Positions 25,366 to 33,392 of a stretch of DNA of 64,000 nt are shown here, piece by piece. Positions within the stretch are counted from its first letter, which is position 1. The number at the start of each line of letters is the position of its first letter. Below the pieces are notes generated by a model. It did not search any database and had not been told where the DNA came from. It worked only from the letters and a program-made list of their open reading frames with translations. The position numbers were made by a program, and so were the translations under genes. Origin of the DNA: Clostridium rhizosphaerae (lineage in GTDB: Bacteria > Bacillota > Clostridia > Clostridiales > Clostridiaceae); assembly GCF_016765585.1 (NCBI RefSeq), contig NZ_JAESWC010000001.1, positions 248,001-312,000 of the forward strand, read 5' to 3'.

Positions 25366-26418
25366 TTAATTATATTCATACAGTCCGTAGCTTCTCGCTA
25401 CATCCATCATAGCCTGTACATATTCAAAAGGTGCTTTAGGTGATATATCACAGCCAGTTGATAAAATATATAGGCCCTTATAATCTCTCATAAGATCAAT
25501 ATATCGTTTACAAACCTCCTGGATTTTCTCTACAGGTCCATGCAGCATTTCATCTGTTGTGTCAACATTTCCAACAATAGCCGCTCTCCCTGCTACAACT
25601 TCCTTAACCACCTTCAAATCCACTTTATCAACACTTATAGTATCTGCACCTGTTTCAACCATAAGCTCTAAAATCTTTTCTGATTTTCCGCATATGTGAA
25701 GCGCAGCCCCACTATTAAAGCTATGAATATAGTCAACAAGCTCCTTAATATATGGAAAGGCAAATTGCTTAAACATTTTAGGACTTATTACGCTTGCAGA
25801 AGCTATCGGGTCTGCAATAGCTCCTATATCAGCTCCGTGCGCTACTATAGTTTTTATGTGTCTTTTTATATTATCTGTTGATTTTCTCAAAAGCTCATGA
25901 CAAAGCTCCGGATCTGCATACATATCTCTTGCAAAAGCTTCTGTACCTCTTAAAGTTGCAGCTGTAGTAACAGGTCCAGATACTGATATTGAAATAGGTA
26001 CTTCTTGGCCTATCTCCTCGTTTACTATTTTAAATGCCTTGTAAAAAACCCACAGGTTTCCATCCTTTTCAGGATCTATGTCCTTAACCTTGCTCAAGTC
26101 TTCTCTTGACTTAACTAATGGTTCAATGCAGTTGGCAGCATCATCTTCCGGATAATCAAGCTTAGCTCCCATGGCCTCTGCAAGTACTGAACAATTTGTA
26201 CTTAGACCTACTGAATCATACTTGAACCTTTTATAAGCAGCTATATGTGATTGAGCCATTACTTCAGGATCAAGCTGGAACTCTTTTATGGTTTTACCTA
26301 TTAAGTAAGCCGCACTTATTGCTACCATAGGCAGGCATATTATCCTATCCATAGGTTTGCCTTCTGAAAATGCCTTGGACCTCTCTCTAGGAGTTAGTAT
26401 ATCTTCTCTTATATCCAT
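25366..26418 (-). CDS. UroD/MtaA-type corrinoid-dependent methyltransferase, first gene of the operon
   Basis: A 350-residue paralogue beginning near TPRERSKAFSEGKPMDRIICLP. The zinc site is His241 and Cys243 (ALHICGK) and Cys323 (LSTGCDISPKAP). Conserved parts include AEAMGAKLDYPEDDAANC and ISVSGPVTTAATLRG. GAGGAA stands before the ATG. It leads the operon and is followed after 24 nt by the double-cubane protein. Together with the 18171 enzyme it forms one subgroup and the two other paralogues form another, which suggests separate donor-side and acceptor-side roles; this split is inferred from my reading of the sequences. Confidence 0.9.
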   Translation of the reverse strand: MDIREDILTPRERSKAFSEGKPMDRIICLPMVAISAAYLIGKTIKEFQLDPEVMAQSHIAAYKRFKYDSVGLSTNCSVLAEAMGAKLDYPEDDAANCIEPLVKSREDLSKVKDIDPEKDGNLWVFYKAFKIVNEEIGQEVPISISVSGPVTTAATLRGTEAFARDMYADPELCHELLRKSTDNIKRHIKTIVAHGADIGAIADPIASASVISPKMFKQFAFPYIKELVDYIHSFNSGAALHICGKSEKILELMVETGADTISVDKVDLKVVKEVVAGRAAIVGNVDTTDEMLHGPVEKIQEVCKRYIDLMRDYKGLYILSTGCDISPKAPFEYVQAMMDVARSYGLYEYN

Positions 26419-26502
26419 CTTTTTTCCTCGCTATATGCACAATTATTTATATGATTTTATTGTCCAACTAAATTGTAGAATGGCATGAAAGCTTGAGCAA
26501 CA

Positions 26503-26554
26503 ACTATTGATATTTTTAATACTTGGACATCTTACTATTTATATTTTTAGTATT
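26503..26554 (-). repeat. Two 21-bp direct repeats, candidate regulator sites upstream of the methyltransferase operon
   Basis: The segments 26503-26523 and 26534-26554 match at 18 of 21 positions (ACTATTGATATTTTTAATACT against ACTATTTATATTTTTAGTATT) and are spaced 31 bp apart, about three helical turns. They lie in the spacer between the divergent methyltransferase operon and the MFS gene; the second overlaps the -35 of the MFS promoter. A shared activator or repressor is a reasonable guess. Confidence 0.5.
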
Positions 26555-26581
26555 TACAAGCAAAATAGTGTATGGTAAAAT
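26553..26581 (+). promoter_or_regulatory. Promoter of the MFS leader transcript
   Basis: TTTACA (26553-26558) and TAAAAT (26576-26581) are 17 bases apart. The predicted start near 26588 coincides with the first base-paired strand of the structured leader. Confidence 0.6.
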
Positions 26582-26587
26582 ATAACA

Positions 26588-26785
26588 AAGTGAGTGTACC
26601 TAGTTTTATCAAGCGGTACAGGGGCTTATCCTACACGCAGAGTTAAACCCTGCGGAGTCACTAATTATAAGCATTACTGAAACTTAAATTATATGAAATT
26701 AAACATCAAAGTTAACTTTTTTTATTTCATATAATTCATAGCTAAAGTTTGTTTATAAGATGTGATTTCGCAGGGTTTTTTATTT
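26588..26785 (+). ncRNA. Structured 5' leader with terminator, unassigned riboregulator of the MFS gene
   Basis: AGTGA (26589-26593) pairs with TCACT (26658-26662) and closes a multi-helix domain: GTACC/GGTAC, AGG/CCT and CGCAG (26636-26640)/CTGCG (26650-26654). The strand AAACCCTGCG (26645-26654) can instead pair with CGCAGGGTTT (26769-26778), followed by a T run, across an AT-rich inner hairpin. That gives mutually exclusive terminator and antiterminator forms. I do not recognise a known riboswitch class. A GTG-initiated 18-codon frame (26591-26647) ends inside the switch strand, so ribosome-mediated attenuation is an alternative, though no good ribosome site precedes it. Confidence 0.6.
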
Positions 26786-26807
26786 TTATAAGAAAGAAGG
26801 TGCCACC

Positions 26808-27989
26808 ATGAGTATTCAAAAAAACATTAAACTTTACTACTTTTATTCAACCTTTGCTGAGCTTTTAATTTTAGGACCTGTACTTGTATTATTTCTAACT
26901 GCTAAAGGTTTATCCTTTACAGAAATAATGCTGCTCCAATCCATCTCATCAATATCAGTATTTTTCTTTGAGGTTCCAACAGGAGCGGCAGCAGATAAAT
27001 TAGGGAGAAAATACAGCATACTTATAGGTGCCTTTCTCTGGGCTGTAGGACTGCTTTTATATGTAGTTGGTAAAGGCTTTTTAGTTTTTGCTCTTTCAGA
27101 AATAACCTTCAGCCTTGGTTCGGCCTTCAAGTCAGGTGCTGACAGTGCTTTAATTTACGATTCATTAAAAATGCTTAACAGAGAAAAGGAATATCAAAAG
27201 GTTGAAGGCAAGGCTCGTTCCTACTCTTTATATGCTCAAGCTATAGGATCAGTGTTGTCAAGCTTCCTATATGAAAAGAATATAAATCTTCCTATGATTG
27301 TTTCAATTTTGTTTATGCTCATAACAATTGCTGTAACCTTTATGTTTAAAGAACCTGAGGTTGAGGGCAAGGAAGGAAAATACGGAATAAATTATCTTAA
27401 TCAAATAAAAGAAAGCGGAAAATATATTTTAAGTCATGATAAGCTTAAAGCTATTGTATTTTTCTCCATGATATTTTTCATTTTTTACAGAACAGGTTTC
27501 TGGTACTATCAGCCTTACATGGAGGGAGTTAATATACCAGTAAAATATTTCGGTGCCATTTTCTTTATTTTTAATATTACTGCTGCCTTTATTTCCAAGA
27601 GAAGCTCCTATATTATGGAGAAGACAAAACCTAAGACATTGACTTTTATGTCTTTTCTAATGATAGTTTCCTTTTTAATGCTTGGTACTATCAGGGTTTG
27701 GCCTGGAGTTTTTGCAATACTTCTTCAGCAGGTTTCAAGAGGAATTTACAGACCTGTTACAACAAAATATATGAACAAGCATATTCCTTCTGATAAGCGT
27801 GCTACAATTTTATCCTTCCAGAGTCTTGCTACAAACTTAGCTGTTGCAGTAGCTTTTCCATTGATGGGTATTTTGAAAGACAATAGTGATATATTTACTA
27901 CCCATTTAATCCTTACTGCAGCAATGCTAATATTGACATTAATAAGCATAAAGTATATGAATGGAAAACTTGGAGTGAAAAAAAGCTGA
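26808..27989 (+). CDS. MFS transporter
   Basis: A 393-residue protein with twelve predicted spans. The MFS loop 2-3 motif is EVPTGAAADKLGRKYSILIG, and SLGSAFKSGADSALIYDSL is typical of clostridial MFS proteins of the multidrug-like type. Loop 6-7 carries KEPEVEGKEGKYG. AAGAAGGTG precedes the ATG. The leader with a switchable terminator suggests induction by a small molecule or by ribosome stalling, as for some antibiotic exporters. Substrate unknown. It is divergent from the methyltransferase operon; co-regulation is possible. Confidence 0.85.
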   Translation: MSIQKNIKLYYFYSTFAELLILGPVLVLFLTAKGLSFTEIMLLQSISSISVFFFEVPTGAAADKLGRKYSILIGAFLWAVGLLLYVVGKGFLVFALSEITFSLGSAFKSGADSALIYDSLKMLNREKEYQKVEGKARSYSLYAQAIGSVLSSFLYEKNINLPMIVSILFMLITIAVTFMFKEPEVEGKEGKYGINYLNQIKESGKYILSHDKLKAIVFFSMIFFIFYRTGFWYYQPYMEGVNIPVKYFGAIFFIFNITAAFISKRSSYIMEKTKPKTLTFMSFLMIVSFLMLGTIRVWPGVFAILLQQVSRGIYRPVTTKYMNKHIPSDKRATILSFQSLATNLAVAVAFPLMGILKDNSDIFTTHLILTAAMLILTLISIKYMNGKLGVKKS

Positions 27990-28013
27990 TACTGATCAGG
28001 TATCAGCTTTTTT
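27981..28013 (+). terminator. Terminator of the MFS gene
   Basis: AAAAGCTGATAC pairs with GTATCAGCTTTT around TGATCAG, overlapping the stop codon and ending in a T run. Confidence 0.88.
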
Positions 28014-28093
28014 GCTAGTGTATCTAATTACCATTACTTTGGCCCTATTTTTAGTATATAATGTAATATAGTAATGTAATTTGTAAAAACTTA

Positions 28094-28190
28094 ATATAAG
28101 GGCAAACCTATTCGAAAGTTAGGGACGCAAAACTACGGGTCTAAAGTTCATACAATGACAGCCGGGTTGCCGTGTATTGGACAACACGTT
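28094..28190 (+). ncRNA. Cyclic di-GMP-I (GEMM-I) riboswitch
   Basis: The aptamer core is recognisable: AGGGCAAACC, the CGAAA tetraloop, GGGACGCAAA, ACGGGTCTAAA and finally GCCGGGTTGCC. GGGCAA pairs with TTGCC to close P1. These are the conserved parts of GEMM-I, including the GNRA tetraloop and the receptor-side GCAAA. It lies upstream of a gene for a c-di-GMP synthesis/degradation protein, with a terminator hairpin at 28204 in between, so c-di-GMP probably controls transcription of its own turnover enzyme. Whether binding turns expression on or off cannot be settled by eye. Confidence 0.92.
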
Positions 28191-28203
28191 AGTTTTTTCA
28201 ATC

Positions 28204-28249
28204 AGTACCAGTACTAATGCTTATCATACATAGTTACTGGTACTTTTTA
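28204..28249 (+). terminator. Expression-platform terminator of the c-di-GMP riboswitch
   Basis: AGTACCAGTA and TTACTGGTACT pair across a ~20-base loop and are followed by TTTTTAT, about 20 nt after the aptamer and ~90 nt before the start codon. Confidence 0.8.
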
Positions 28250-28337
28250 TACGATTATTTCCTACTTTAGACAAGCTATCTTTTTACTATTTACTATGGA
28301 TTAACTCAAACTAAATAAACAGTGAGGACAACAGCTC

Positions 28338-29930
28338 ATGAACATAAAGACATTTATTAAACATACACCTAAAAAAATATATAATTACGTTTTAACAAAC
28401 CCGTCTAAAACGATATTCGATTTTATTATATTATCTACCGGAGTTGGTTTTATAGCATGCGGGTGGAATTCTCCCGCGCTTTTGATATATTCTGCTATTA
28501 TCACAGGATTACTAATCTTTGCAAATTACTGGGAAGGACATGTCTTATATAGATATATCTTTTCCTTAGCTGCAATAGGCCTATTCTATACAATAATACA
28601 GTTTCATCCTTTAAAATTGGTATACCTTCAAAGCCTAGCATTTTATATTCCATTGATAACTGCATACTTACTGCCTGATGTAATATCTACAAATATAGTG
28701 GGAGTCATACTTGCAGAATTGTTTTCTACATACTTTGGAAAAGCTGATTCTAATATTGTTCTGACTGATATTATTGGTATTATTTATGCATCAATAGTCT
28801 TATCAATAAGCTCTTATTTGTTTAGAAAATTAAATTCCGAAAAAAATAAATATCTTAAGGCAAGCATAACCGATTCACTCACTGGACTATATACCTTAAA
28901 ATACTTTTTAGAAACTGGTCAAAAAATATTAGATAGAAATCATGAAACGGCTGTACTTTTAATTGATTTGGATCATTTTAAACAAATAAATGATACCTAT
29001 GGCCACTTAATTGGAAATAGGGTTCTTATAGATCTTTCAAACTTACTAAAGAAAGAGCTGATGAATACTAATTGTATCATTGCCAGATTAGGAGGAGATG
29101 AATTTGTAGTTTTCATACAGGATGTTTCGAGCATTCAAGTTGAGAATATAATTGATCAGTTGTATCTAAGCTCTAAAAACAAAGTTTGTTCTATAGATCC
29201 TGCTCTTCCACCCTTAAGAATATCTTTTACAATAGGTGCAGCATATTCAAGTGATCATAAAAAATTAAATCTTCAGGAACTTTTAAATCAAGCGGACAGC
29301 AATATGTATCTCAATAAATTCGGAGAATACAAATTAGCTAACAAAGGCTCAATAGGTAATATAAAACAAAGTTCCAGGTTCACACAACTTTTAAAAACTC
29401 TAAAAGAGAAGGAAGCCTATACTTATGTTCACTCAAAATATGTTGCTCAATATTCTGCAGACCTTGCTATTGCTTTAGGCTTTACAGAAGAAAAAGTTAA
29501 AGATATATACATCTCGGGATTAATACACGATATTGGTAAGCTGTTTATACCCAATGAGATATTACGAAAGCCAGAAAAGCTAACCTTTGAAGAGTACTTA
29601 ATAATAAAAGGTCATGTAAATGATGGAATAAATATAGTAAATGATATGGAGCTCTCTGAAGTTATCTTGAGCGGTATCAAATATCATCACGAAAAATTCG
29701 ACGGCACCGGGTATCCTAATAAAATTAATGGAAATGATACTCCCATTGAAGGACGGATTATACAAATTGCAGATGCCTTCTCTGCCATGACAATTAAAAG
29801 AATATATAGAGAAAGTTTATCTTTAGAGGAGGCTCTGCTTGAACTTAAAAAGAATAGCGGCTCACAGTTTGATCCAAGCCTTGTAAGAGTGTTTACCAGC
29901 TTGTTTAAAGATAAAAAATCTGTAATATAG
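28338..29930 (+). CDS. Membrane-bound GGDEF plus HD-GYP protein (c-di-GMP synthesis and breakdown)
   Basis: A 530-residue protein. Five or six N-terminal membrane spans (residues 20-170) are followed by a GGDEF domain (about 180-335) with intact RLGGDEFVVF and a LIDLDHFKQINDTYGH metal-binding segment. The HD-GYP phosphodiesterase domain (about 350-525) has LIHDIGKLFIPNEIL and HHEKFDGTGYPNK. No RxxD inhibitory site precedes GGDEF. Both active sites look intact. The GTGAGGA ribosome site lies close to the ATG. It is preceded by a c-di-GMP riboswitch, giving a feedback loop, and followed after 15 nt by a histidine kinase gene. Confidence 0.93.
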   Translation: MNIKTFIKHTPKKIYNYVLTNPSKTIFDFIILSTGVGFIACGWNSPALLIYSAIITGLLIFANYWEGHVLYRYIFSLAAIGLFYTIIQFHPLKLVYLQSLAFYIPLITAYLLPDVISTNIVGVILAELFSTYFGKADSNIVLTDIIGIIYASIVLSISSYLFRKLNSEKNKYLKASITDSLTGLYTLKYFLETGQKILDRNHETAVLLIDLDHFKQINDTYGHLIGNRVLIDLSNLLKKELMNTNCIIARLGGDEFVVFIQDVSSIQVENIIDQLYLSSKNKVCSIDPALPPLRISFTIGAAYSSDHKKLNLQELLNQADSNMYLNKFGEYKLANKGSIGNIKQSSRFTQLLKTLKEKEAYTYVHSKYVAQYSADLAIALGFTEEKVKDIYISGLIHDIGKLFIPNEILRKPEKLTFEEYLIIKGHVNDGINIVNDMELSEVILSGIKYHHEKFDGTGYPNKINGNDTPIEGRIIQIADAFSAMTIKRIYRESLSLEEALLELKKNSGSQFDPSLVRVFTSLFKDKKSVI

Positions 29931-29945
29931 TTGAGAGGTTGTAAA

Positions 29946-31850
29946 ATGAGAAAAAATTTGCAAATACTCAAAAGTATAGAAAATCGAATTCTATGTGCCT
30001 TAATAATAATAGCTGTAATACCATTACTAGTCTCCTTTATAATTAATAACTTTATTATTTCACAATCTATATTGAACCTGGAAAAAGAAAACTTACACTC
30101 ATTAGGAAATCAGGCAAATACAATAATTGAAGAAAAATTAAATGAACTAGGTACTATAGCAAGGGATTATTCTATTTGGGATGATGCCTATAATAAACTT
30201 GAGGAAAACAACTCTCAATGGTTTAAAGAAAACTTTTCTGATTGGATTCCATCGAATTTTAATCTTGATTTTTCTGTTGTAATTAATAATAACAAACAGA
30301 TTATTGATGAGTCTGGCTTAAAAAATAATGATATATCTCAACTGCTGCAGGATGAAAGTATATCAAATATGTTAAAGGCCCCTTTTGTTACTGACAAAGC
30401 AAATTACCCCAGAGGAATAGTTATGTATAATGGAGATCCTTATTTATTTTATGCAAGCCCAATTCTTAAAACTTATTACAAAGGCGAACAAAAAGGGCTC
30501 TTAATAATTGGAAAAAAAATATCTTCCAGCTATATCAGTTCTCTTGGAAAACGTTTGGAACAAAAAATATTTATGACCTTTGGAGATAAGATTATTTCCA
30601 GTGATGATCTGCATGATAATATCAATGACTATATTAAAGTAAGTGATACAAACAATACTTCTGACGATGTTAAGTTTTGGGGCAATGAACTTATAGGCTC
30701 TATATACATTGATAATATACCAAATACATGTCAGGCAAAGCTGACAGTTATAATGAAAAGAGATACTTTTATATCTACTAAAAAAATGCTTGATATTACT
30801 TCAAGCTCAGTAATATGGCTTGCACTTTTGGCTATTCTAGCTGCGGTACTTATACTAAGAAAATATACAACCAAACCTCTTAAAAACTTTGAAAACGAAA
30901 TTTATGAAATGAGTCAAAATAATGTTATCAGTTATGTTACAACCGAAGGACCTCGAGAAATAGAGAAACTTACTGAAGCCTTTAATAAAATGGTCAATAA
31001 ACTTAATGAAAAGACCATAGAAAACCAAAATCTTAAATCAGAACTTCAATACGATAAATTAAGGGGTGAATTTCTGACAAATATCTCTCATGAGTTTAAA
31101 ACCCCTATAAACGTAATTTTTAGTGCACTGCAGCTGACAGAGCTATACGTAAGAAATGATCCGGATAGCAAACTATCGAAAAATCTGAGCAAAAATATTT
31201 ATATAATGAGGCAAAACTGTTACAGATTGCTCCGAATGGTTAATAACTTAATTGACTTAACAAGAATCGGTTCAAATACTTACCGCCTTGACTTTGTAAA
31301 TTTTGAGATTATAAGTCTAATTGAAGATATAACTCTTTCAGTTTCAGACTATACAAAAAGCAAGGGATTATTTATTGGCTTTGATACTGATGTAGAAGAA
31401 AAGGTTATTGCTTGTGATCCAGATCAGATAGAAAGAATAATATTAAATCTTCTTTCAAATGCTATAAAATTTACTGAACCCGGAGGTGAAATTTGGGTTA
31501 CTGTTCAAGATAAGAAAGACATGCTATTGATTTCAGTAAAAGATAATGGGTTGGGAATACCGGAAGATCATCACAAATTAATATTTGAACGTTTTAGGCA
31601 GGTAGATAGTTCCCTTACAAGAAACCATGAGGGAAGCGGGATTGGATTATCACTTGTAAAATCCCTTGTGGAAATGCATGAAGGAAGTATTGCGGTTAAA
31701 AGCGAGCCTGGAAAAGGGAGCGAATTTATAATTGAGCTTCCTGCAATAATAGTTCCCAAGACAGCTATTACTGAAAATAAAAATAATTTCACAAGTCATA
31801 ATAAAGTAGAAAGAATTAACATTGAGTTTTCCGACATATACTCGCATTAA
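29946..31850 (+). CDS. Sensor histidine kinase with CHASE4-type extracellular domain
   Basis: A 634-residue kinase. Transmembrane segments lie at about 17-38 and 280-303. Between them is an extracellular domain with RDYSIWDDAYNKLEENNSQW, the CHASE4 pattern. A HAMP linker (KYTTKPLKNFENEI) leads to the phosphoacceptor domain (LTNISHEFKTPINVIFSAL) and the ATPase domain with LSNAIKFTEPGG, DNGLGIPEDHH and GSGIGLSLVKSLVEMHEG. ATG 29946 is chosen over TTG 29931 since AGAGG lies between them. It is probably cotranscribed with the GGDEF/HD-GYP gene under the riboswitch. No response regulator gene is adjacent. Confidence 0.92.
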   Translation: MRKNLQILKSIENRILCALIIIAVIPLLVSFIINNFIISQSILNLEKENLHSLGNQANTIIEEKLNELGTIARDYSIWDDAYNKLEENNSQWFKENFSDWIPSNFNLDFSVVINNNKQIIDESGLKNNDISQLLQDESISNMLKAPFVTDKANYPRGIVMYNGDPYLFYASPILKTYYKGEQKGLLIIGKKISSSYISSLGKRLEQKIFMTFGDKIISSDDLHDNINDYIKVSDTNNTSDDVKFWGNELIGSIYIDNIPNTCQAKLTVIMKRDTFISTKKMLDITSSSVIWLALLAILAAVLILRKYTTKPLKNFENEIYEMSQNNVISYVTTEGPREIEKLTEAFNKMVNKLNEKTIENQNLKSELQYDKLRGEFLTNISHEFKTPINVIFSALQLTELYVRNDPDSKLSKNLSKNIYIMRQNCYRLLRMVNNLIDLTRIGSNTYRLDFVNFEIISLIEDITLSVSDYTKSKGLFIGFDTDVEEKVIACDPDQIERIILNLLSNAIKFTEPGGEIWVTVQDKKDMLLISVKDNGLGIPEDHHKLIFERFRQVDSSLTRNHEGSGIGLSLVKSLVEMHEGSIAVKSEPGKGSEFIIELPAIIVPKTAITENKNNFTSHNKVERINIEFSDIYSH

Positions 31851-31857
31851 ATTAGGT

Positions 31858-31960
31858 AAAGGGGATGTTCCAAAGCACCTAAACTTTCTGCAAAGCGAAA
31901 GTTTCCAGGAATTCAGCTAACACGCGGCAGGTTTGAGGTGTTTTGCGAGAAGCCCCTTTT
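31858..31960. terminator. Long compound inverted repeat between the kinase and DUF2087 genes
   Basis: AAAGGGG (31858-31864) pairs with CCCCTTTT (31953-31960). Inside it, CAAAGCACCT.AAAC can pair with GTTTGAGGTGTTTTG, and at the centre AAACTTTC pairs with GAAAGTTT. A T run follows on the plus strand and the element separates convergent genes, so it probably terminates both. Its outer arms resemble the GGGGCTGTT hairpin family. Confidence 0.65.
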
Positions 31961-31961
31961 G

Positions 31962-32261
31962 TTAATTAATCTTAAAATCACTTAATTCTGGCTGTTTTTC
32001 TTCAAGCCAGTATTTAGAACAGTCATTTAATCTTCCCAAAAATCCTTTATTAAACAATTCTCTTCTGATAAGGCATCTATCGTTAAAAGCATGTGCATTA
32101 TCCAGTATTTCGTTTATCTCCTTTTCAGAATATATTATCCCTTTTTCAAATTTAGAAGCTAAAAATATCAGAGCTAATATTTTATATTTTCTCTTGGATG
32201 GATATATTTTCAGTCTACTCTGGTCATCTAGATAATTTTTAAGTTCTATTTCCAAATCCAT
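31962..32261 (-). CDS. DUF2087 domain protein, stand-alone
   Basis: A 99-residue protein consisting of one DUF2087 domain: LKIYPSKRKYKILALIFLASKFE, GIIYSEKEINEIL and RRELFNKGFLGRLNDCSKYWLEE. DUF2087 domains often sit at the C-terminus of helix-turn-helix regulators and may sense a ligand or bind RNA; their function is not settled. It lies after a regulator with the same domain and seems to be a duplicated, detached copy. A 28-bp tandem duplication carries its ribosome site and start codon. Confidence 0.87.
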   Translation of the reverse strand: MDLEIELKNYLDDQSRLKIYPSKRKYKILALIFLASKFEKGIIYSEKEINEILDNAHAFNDRCLIRRELFNKGFLGRLNDCSKYWLEEKQPELSDFKIN

Positions 32262-32310
32262 TTATGCTCCCTCCTATTCCTTAATCCATTTATGCTCCCT
32301 CCTATTCCTT
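32255..32310 (-). repeat. 28-bp perfect tandem duplication at a gene junction
   Basis: Positions 32255-32282 and 32283-32310 are identical, and six more bases of a third copy follow. On the minus strand each copy contains GAGGGAGCATAAATGGAT, that is, a ribosome site and start codon. The upstream copy yields a two-codon cistron ATG-GAT-TAA before the real start of the 99-residue gene. Confidence 0.9.
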
Positions 32311-33066
32311 AATCCAATAATACTTACAATCATTTGTACGTTCCATAAAGCCATATTCTATAAGATAGCGTCTTATCGTAGCAAAATCTTCATAAATCTC
32401 TTTTAATATAGAGTTAAGTTCTTTTTCACTATATTTTTTTTGTTTTTCAAACTGTTGCATTATTTTCTTAAGTACTACTATCTTCTTCTTTTCTTTTGCC
32501 GGAAAACTTATTAATTTTAACGGTTCAAGTGATGAAAACATGCTTGATAAAATCTGCATCTCTTCAGCTTTTGTAGTAAAATATCTATCATCCACCATTT
32601 TGGCACCATTATGAATGTTTATGATATCATCTTTAGTATTCTTATTTCTTTCCGCACTTTGAAAAGCAAGTTCATAAATGGCTAGATACAGTTTTGCCTG
32701 CTTTGCTTTTTCCCTAAATGTAAATCTTTGATGGCGCACAGTTGCTTGTGCAACACCCATTTGCTTAGCTATCTCACTGTCAGTCATACCAGAGGTAATC
32801 ATACTAAGCAGTTCCTTTTGGTTGTCTGTAATCCCTGTAAACTTTTTATCATAGGACATAAGCAGTTTTAATATTTCATCATGTTCATTTTTTATATGAA
32901 TTTTAGCTGCTTTCTCTGCATCGAAATATTTGTCTCCAATTTTAAAAACTTCGCCACTTTCAAATTCTCTTCCGCAAATATTGCAAATATATTTATCTAA
33001 TTGTCTATCAAAGCTATAGCCATTTTTTATTTCATTCAAAGTAAGGTTTATAAGTTCATCAAACAT
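32302..33066 (-). CDS. LuxR-type helix-turn-helix regulator with C-terminal DUF2087 domain
   Basis: A 254-residue protein. The N-terminal ~50 residues hold CNICGREFESGEVFKIG, a possible metal site. A LuxR/sigma-like helix-turn-helix follows at about 85-125 (LLSMITSGMTDSEIAKQMGVAQATVRHQRFTFREKAKQAK), and a DUF2087 domain ends the chain (ISFPAKEKKKIVVLKKIMQQF, KYSEKELNSIL, YGFMERTNDCKYYWIKE). It is likely a transcription factor, autoregulatory or acting on distant genes. The ATG is preceded by GGAGGTGGATT. Confidence 0.85.
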   Translation of the reverse strand: MFDELINLTLNEIKNGYSFDRQLDKYICNICGREFESGEVFKIGDKYFDAEKAAKIHIKNEHDEILKLLMSYDKKFTGITDNQKELLSMITSGMTDSEIAKQMGVAQATVRHQRFTFREKAKQAKLYLAIYELAFQSAERNKNTKDDIINIHNGAKMVDDRYFTTKAEEMQILSSMFSSLEPLKLISFPAKEKKKIVVLKKIMQQFEKQKKYSEKELNSILKEIYEDFATIRRYLIEYGFMERTNDCKYYWIKE

Positions 33067-33392
33067 CTAATCCACCTCCGTATGTTTGTTGTTTTTATAA
33101 ACATATTATAAATCTGTTTATAAAATAAATCAACATATTCTTCCACCAATTTATACTACTACCCAAATACTTCATTGATTAGTGTATCCGCAAATATATT
33201 TTCTTCCAATTTTTCATGTATTAACTTCTCTACATACTTTATTAATTTTCTGAATAGATGTAAAACTTAGCTATACAACTCCAGTAATATTATTTAGTGA
33301 AGCCAAAAAATAAATGAGCAAGAAATGACAAGATTTATTAAACAAACTAATCTATAATAAAGAAAAGAATTCAAATAGGTAGGTAGATTAAT
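33067..33392. other. Spacer between divergent regulator genes
   Basis: This 326-base AT-rich spacer holds an inverted pair of TATAAACA/TGTTTATA-like sequences close to the minus-strand start (33094-33125). On the minus strand it also has a 36-codon open stretch (33266 to 33159) without a start codon. I see no RNA motif or conserved gene here. Confidence 0.5.

Noticed and set aside
26419-26600. Cobalamin riboswitch or sigma-54 promoter for the methyltransferase operon
   Set aside because: Neither the B12-box nor a GG-N10-GC element was found on the minus strand.
33159-33266. 36-codon open stretch on the minus strand (RKLIKYVEKLIHEKLEEN)
   Set aside because: No start codon, no ribosome site and no recognised family; could be a remnant but cannot be supported.
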